This document shows, piece by piece, positions 60,177-64,000 of a stretch of DNA of 64,000 nucleotides. The translations under genes were made by a program, and so were the position numbers. Location: assembly GCF_947496725.1 (NCBI RefSeq), contig NZ_CANMDS010000007.1, forward strand, positions 109,572 to 173,571. Direction: 5' to 3'. Source of the stretch: an uncultured Dokdonia sp. (lineage in GTDB: Bacteria; Bacteroidota; Bacteroidia; Flavobacteriales; Flavobacteriaceae). The number at the start of each line of letters is the position of its first letter. Position 1 is the stretch's first letter. Under the pieces are notes generated by a model that was not told the DNA's origin, did no database searches, and was given only the letters and a program-made list of their open reading frames with translations.

Positions 60177-63100
60177 TGAAAAGAAAATTACAATTAAGCA
60201 GTTTTATTAAAATCTCTTGTATTGCTATTGTTGCAATGTTAAGTTGTTTTGAGGTGAGCGCACAGTCGCAATCACCCTCAATTACTTCTGGCGTGACGTT
60301 TGATTATAGCGATGTTCAAGATGTTAATAATGATGGTTCTATTACTGGTTTAGAGAGAAATAGACCAGCTACTATTAGGTCTATTAGTGTTGGGTCAAAT
60401 GTGTATAATACATTTGTAGTTCCTTCTAATTACCAGTTAACTAGGCTAGGAAGTTCTGGACATAATCCAAATGGAATTTACCGTAATGGAAGTCTTATCG
60501 TTAATACGAGTTCGACAGCTACACTTAATATTAATGATTCTAATACTTGGGATGATGCTGCATTAGACGCATTTCAGGACAAAAATTTAAATCATTATTT
60601 TACTTCAAATCCAAATGGAGCTAATTTTTGTGGTAATTTTTCTGCGGCTGCAACTACAAATGCTCAAAAGCAAACCTTGTTTTATAGTCCTGCAATACCA
60701 TCTAATCAGGATGGTGTTCTTGCAGTTACTGAGCGTGGTGGTAACAACTGTTACTATATAGAGATGTGGGGAACGCCGGCAGGTGGTGGTCCTGAGCAAA
60801 AATTAGGAGAGACATTTGTGAGAACAAATGGAGACTTAAGAACTGCAAATGTGCAGCCTCCTAATCAAGGAACAGCAGCTAGTGGAGATGAGTCTGATTA
60901 TTGGGCTTCTGGTAGAATGCTTGAAAACGGACAAACTATCGCAATAGCGCTTTTTGAGTTAAACGATATTGCACCTGTAGGGTCAAAAATTTCAAGAGTA
61001 GAATTTGTTGCTGCATCTAATGATCACGGAGATGGAAAGTTATTTATACTTCAGAAATATGCGGTAGATCAATTAGAGATAGGGTGTCTTGATGAGATGT
61101 TTGAAGGAAATATTGATCTTTCTAATAATGTGCCAGATGGTTCTCATTATACATTAGTAGATGGTCCTTCTCCAGCAGGAGCTGGATTTAATCTAAATGG
61201 AGATGGTACTTTTAGTTATACTCCTCAACCAGGTTTTACTGGTGATGTGGTTTTTGAATATCAAGTGTGTTTACCTGCGCCTAACTCTAGTGTATGTGAT
61301 AGAGCTTTTGTAACTCTTAATTATGTAAGTCCTCCAGAGGCTGCGATTGTTGATTTAGATTGTAATGCAAACGGAACAACAAATCTAATAGTTACTAGTC
61401 CTTTAGGAAGTAACTTAGAATATTCTATAAATAACGGACCTTTCCAGTCTAATACTACTTTTTCAAATTTATCTGAAGGTTCATACATTGTAACCGTACG
61501 TGATATAAATACGGGATGTTTTCAAGCATCTACATCTGGTTTTGTTATAGAAAACCTAGAGGTAGCGGTACCTATTGATGTTACAGATGTTAGTTGTTTT
61601 GGTGGAGATGATGGTGCAATTAATCTTGAGCCATCTGGTGGTACGCCTCCTTATGAGTTTGAGTGGAGTAATGGAGCAACCACAGAGGATATAAGTGGTT
61701 TAACTGCGGGTTCTTATACCGTTGTTGTTACAGATTCTTTTGGGTGTGAGCTTGAGGCAACTGCAGTTGTAAGTGGTCCGGCGATGGCTGTAAGTATCGC
61801 TCCTGATACTGTGATTGCAGATGTTTCTTGTTTCGATGGTAACGAAGGCGCTATAAATATAACACCTCAAGGAGGAACAGCTCCTTATACTTACATATGG
61901 AGTAATGGTGCTACTACTCAAGATATTTCAAATCTAGAAGCGGGTTCTTATACAGTAACAGTAAAAGATTCACGACAGTGTGAGGCTGAGGCTACATTTA
62001 CAGTTGAACAGCCTACTGCAGCATTAGCAGAGTCAGCTTCAATAACTAATGTATTGTGTAATGGAGATAGTACTGGTGTTGTTCAATTAACAATAACAGG
62101 AGGTACACCTCCTTACTCTTATGAGTGGAGTGATGGATCAACTTCTGCAACATTAGAAGATGTTGCTGCTGGTAGTTATTCTGTTACTGTGACTGATGCT
62201 AATGATTGTGAGCTTCAAGAATCTTATACTATTACTGAGCCAGACTCACCTTTAAGTATAAATCTTACGAGAGAAAATGCAACTACAGCTCAAAATTGTG
62301 AAGATGGAGTAGCAACTGCAGCGGTTACTGGAGGAACAGCTCCTTATTCATATCTATGGAGTAACGGTGCAACTGTTGCAACTATTTCAGATCTTTCTGA
62401 TGGCACATATTCTGTAACTGTTACAGATGCAAACGGTTGTGAGCTTACTCAAAGTGTTGTTGTAGACTGTATAAACACTTGTGATGCAGTTATCGCTATT
62501 GGTACTGTAACAGATGTGTTATGTGCAGCAGAAGAAACTGGTTCAACTACTGTAAGTGCTAGTTCTGAGGCAAATCCAGACGCTCTTTTTACATTTACTT
62601 GGAGTAATGGTGAGGTTGATGCAGGTGTAACAGCTAGTACATTAAATAATATAGGTGCTGGTGTTTATACGGTGAGTGTTACTATAGATGGTACTGTGTG
62701 TCAGCCAGTAGAGCAAAGTGTGACAATATCTGAACCGAGTTCAGCTGTAGGGGTTGCGATTTCTACAGAAGATGAAACGGGCCCTGGTCTATCTAATGGT
62801 GAGGCTACAGCTTCTGCTAATGGAGGGGTGGCGCCTTATACATACTCTTGGAGTAATGGAGCAACCACAGCTCAAATTGAAAATTTAAGCCCTGGAGATT
62901 ATACTGTAGAAGTTACAGATGATAATGGGTGTACAGTTGAAAGTACTGTAACTATTAATCCTGGAAGTTGTAATAACTTAGCAATTACTACAGGGGTAGA
63001 AGATGTAACTTGTAATGGTTTTTCAGATGGTTCTATTACATCAACGACAACCGGAGGAAATGGTCCATTCACTTATTCTTGGAGTAATGGAGCGACAACA

Positions 63101-64000
63101 GAAAATATTAATGATATAACAGCTGGTTCTTACACAGTTACAGTTACTGATACTTTTACAAATTGTACTGCTCAGTCTACAGTTACTGTAAACGAGCCAA
63201 CGGTCTTAAGTGCTGGTATAGCTGTTAATAATGTATTGTGTTTTGGAGAGTCAACTGGTTCTTTAAACCTTACTGTTTCTGGAGGTACTTTAGATTACTC
63301 TTATGAATGGAGTAGTGGTCAAACTATTGAGGATTTAACAGGCTTACCTGCGGGTAGTTATTCAGTAGTTGTAACAGATGGTAATGGTTGTACAACTACA
63401 GCATCTGCTGTAATAAGTGAGCCTACTAGTGCTGTGACTGCTGATGTGTCAAGCACAAACGAAAACGGAGCAACTTCTAATGACGGTACGGCAACTGCAA
63501 TCCCAGAAGGGGGTACGCCACCGTACACTATATCTTGGAGTAATGGTGAAACTTCAGAAACTATTAGTGGTCTTGATGCTGGTGATTATACAGTTGTTGT
63601 AACAGATGCTAATGGTTGTAGATATGAAGAAACAGTTACTGTAGCTTCTACAAACCAAGTTCCTGCTCCTGTAAACGATTCGGCAACTACAAATGAAGAT
63701 ACAGCTGTAGAAATTGATGTTACGGATAATGATAATTTTGGATCTGACGGTCCAAATGATTCTGTAATAGTTATAACAGAACAACCAGATAATGGAACAG
63801 TTACAGTTGATGATGGTGGAACACCAAATGATCCAACTGATGATTCTGTAATTTATACTCCAGATCCTGATTTTAATGGAACTGACACTTTCGAATATGA
63901 AATTACGGATAGCAATGGAGACTCTGAGACTGCTACTGTAGTAGTAACAGTAACTCCAGAGGCTGATGTTGTAGATGACGCTGAGACAACACCTGAAGAT
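60177..64000 (+). CDS. SprB-repeat giant surface adhesin (5' part; 3' end outside window)
   Basis: The frame is open from the ATG at 60177 to the right edge (at least 1274 residues). A signal peptide (LSSFIKISCIAIVAMLSCFEVSAQ region) is followed by a ~300-residue N-terminal domain, a Big/cadherin-like segment near 61100-61330 and about ten SprB-type repeats (61350-63650). A typical unit has V-x-C-x-G...GGTPPY...WSNG.TT..I..L.AGSYTV.VTD..GC. At 63670 a domain with NEDTAVEIDVTDNDN and YTPDPDFNGTDTFEYEITD starts another series. SprB-type proteins are mobile surface adhesins of gliding flavobacteria, secreted by T9SS. The sorting domain would lie outside the window. Confidence 0.9.
61580..63650 (+). 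repeat. Nine tandem SprB-type repeats (~70-80 codons each)
   Basis: Clear units begin near 61580, 61815, 62038, 62260, 62490, 62750, 62975, 63210 and 63426; a degenerate one precedes at ~61350. The unit at ~62490 lacks GGTPPY and has extra residues. The units are diverged at the DNA level, so recent amplification is not evident. Confidence 0.8.

Noticed and set aside
1..64000. CRISPR array or tRNA/rRNA genes
   Set aside because: No regularly spaced short direct repeats, Cas genes or tRNA/rRNA consensus sequences were seen on reading both strands.

Overview
The window is a stretch of chromosome from a marine Flavobacteriaceae bacterium (Bacteroidota). I infer a Dokdonia-like genus, but nothing here proves the genus. 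The supporting evidence is: AT-rich DNA; promoters of the TTG-N19-TANNTTTG type; a type IX secretion (T9SS) C-terminal sorting domain; SprB-type adhesin repeats; a DUF5916 outer-membrane protein; a Rho factor with a long Asn/Arg/Lys-rich insert; DUF4293, DUF2851 and 2TM-LytS proteins; and many short Bacteroidota-style lipoproteins. No rRNA, tRNA, CRISPR array, transposase or integrase is visible.

Layout. 1-7.7 kb: a left-truncated metallophosphoesterase/beta-barrel lipoprotein, a small nuclease-like orphan, a T9SS-exported endonuclease I, a membrane-anchored EEP hydrolase, a GNAT acetyltransferase and a YbjQ protein, all on the minus strand. 7.8-17 kb: a 7-TM/HTH sensor-regulator, an alanine/sodium symporter, pirin, a Gre factor, an FAD/NAD(P) protein and a DUF5916 barrel protein. 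17-21.5 kb: a two-component system with a coiled-coil secreted partner, then DUF421. 21.7-25.4 kb: an acetolactate-decarboxylase-like lipoprotein, an AraC regulator and an SDR. 25.4-31.2 kb: an orphan-rich, repeat-rich accessory-looking stretch (lipoprotein, membrane protein, small secreted protein, serine hydrolase and its AraC-type membrane regulator). 31.2-33.7 kb: sulfatase plus di-haem peroxidase lipoproteins. 34-42 kb: rho, the assimilatory sulfate operon (DUF2061-cysH-cysD-cysN) and a convergent SulP transporter. 42-50 kb: Crp/Fnr regulator, LytS-type kinase, TerC, XRE regulator, M14 carboxypeptidase, Lrp and DinB. 50-60 kb: aroB, proline dehydrogenase, alanine dehydrogenase, a cystathionine beta-synthase-like enzyme, DUF2851 and prfC. 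60.2-64 kb: the 5' part of a giant SprB-repeat adhesin that runs off the right edge.

The most striking feature is a dispersed perfect palindrome, CGCTTTCGCGAAAGCG, often extended to TACGCTTTCGCGAAAGCGTA. I count 15 exact copies, one 15/16 copy and four degenerate copies in 64 kb, about one per 3 kb. Ten exact copies are intergenic. Six copies lie inside conserved genes, and five of those are read in the same frame as Ala-Phe-Ala-Lys-Ala. None lies in any of the seven convergent gaps, which argues against a terminator. It looks like a highly iterated chromosomal motif of unknown function.

Other regulatory structure includes: two triplets of GGTTAA direct repeats with 11-12 bp pitch between the DUF5916 gene and the two-component operon; a duplicated operator-like module around the XRE/carboxypeptidase divergent promoter; two hairpins in the rho leader; nested inverted repeats near 27.2 kb; and four exact 17-residue repeats inserted in the SulP transporter.
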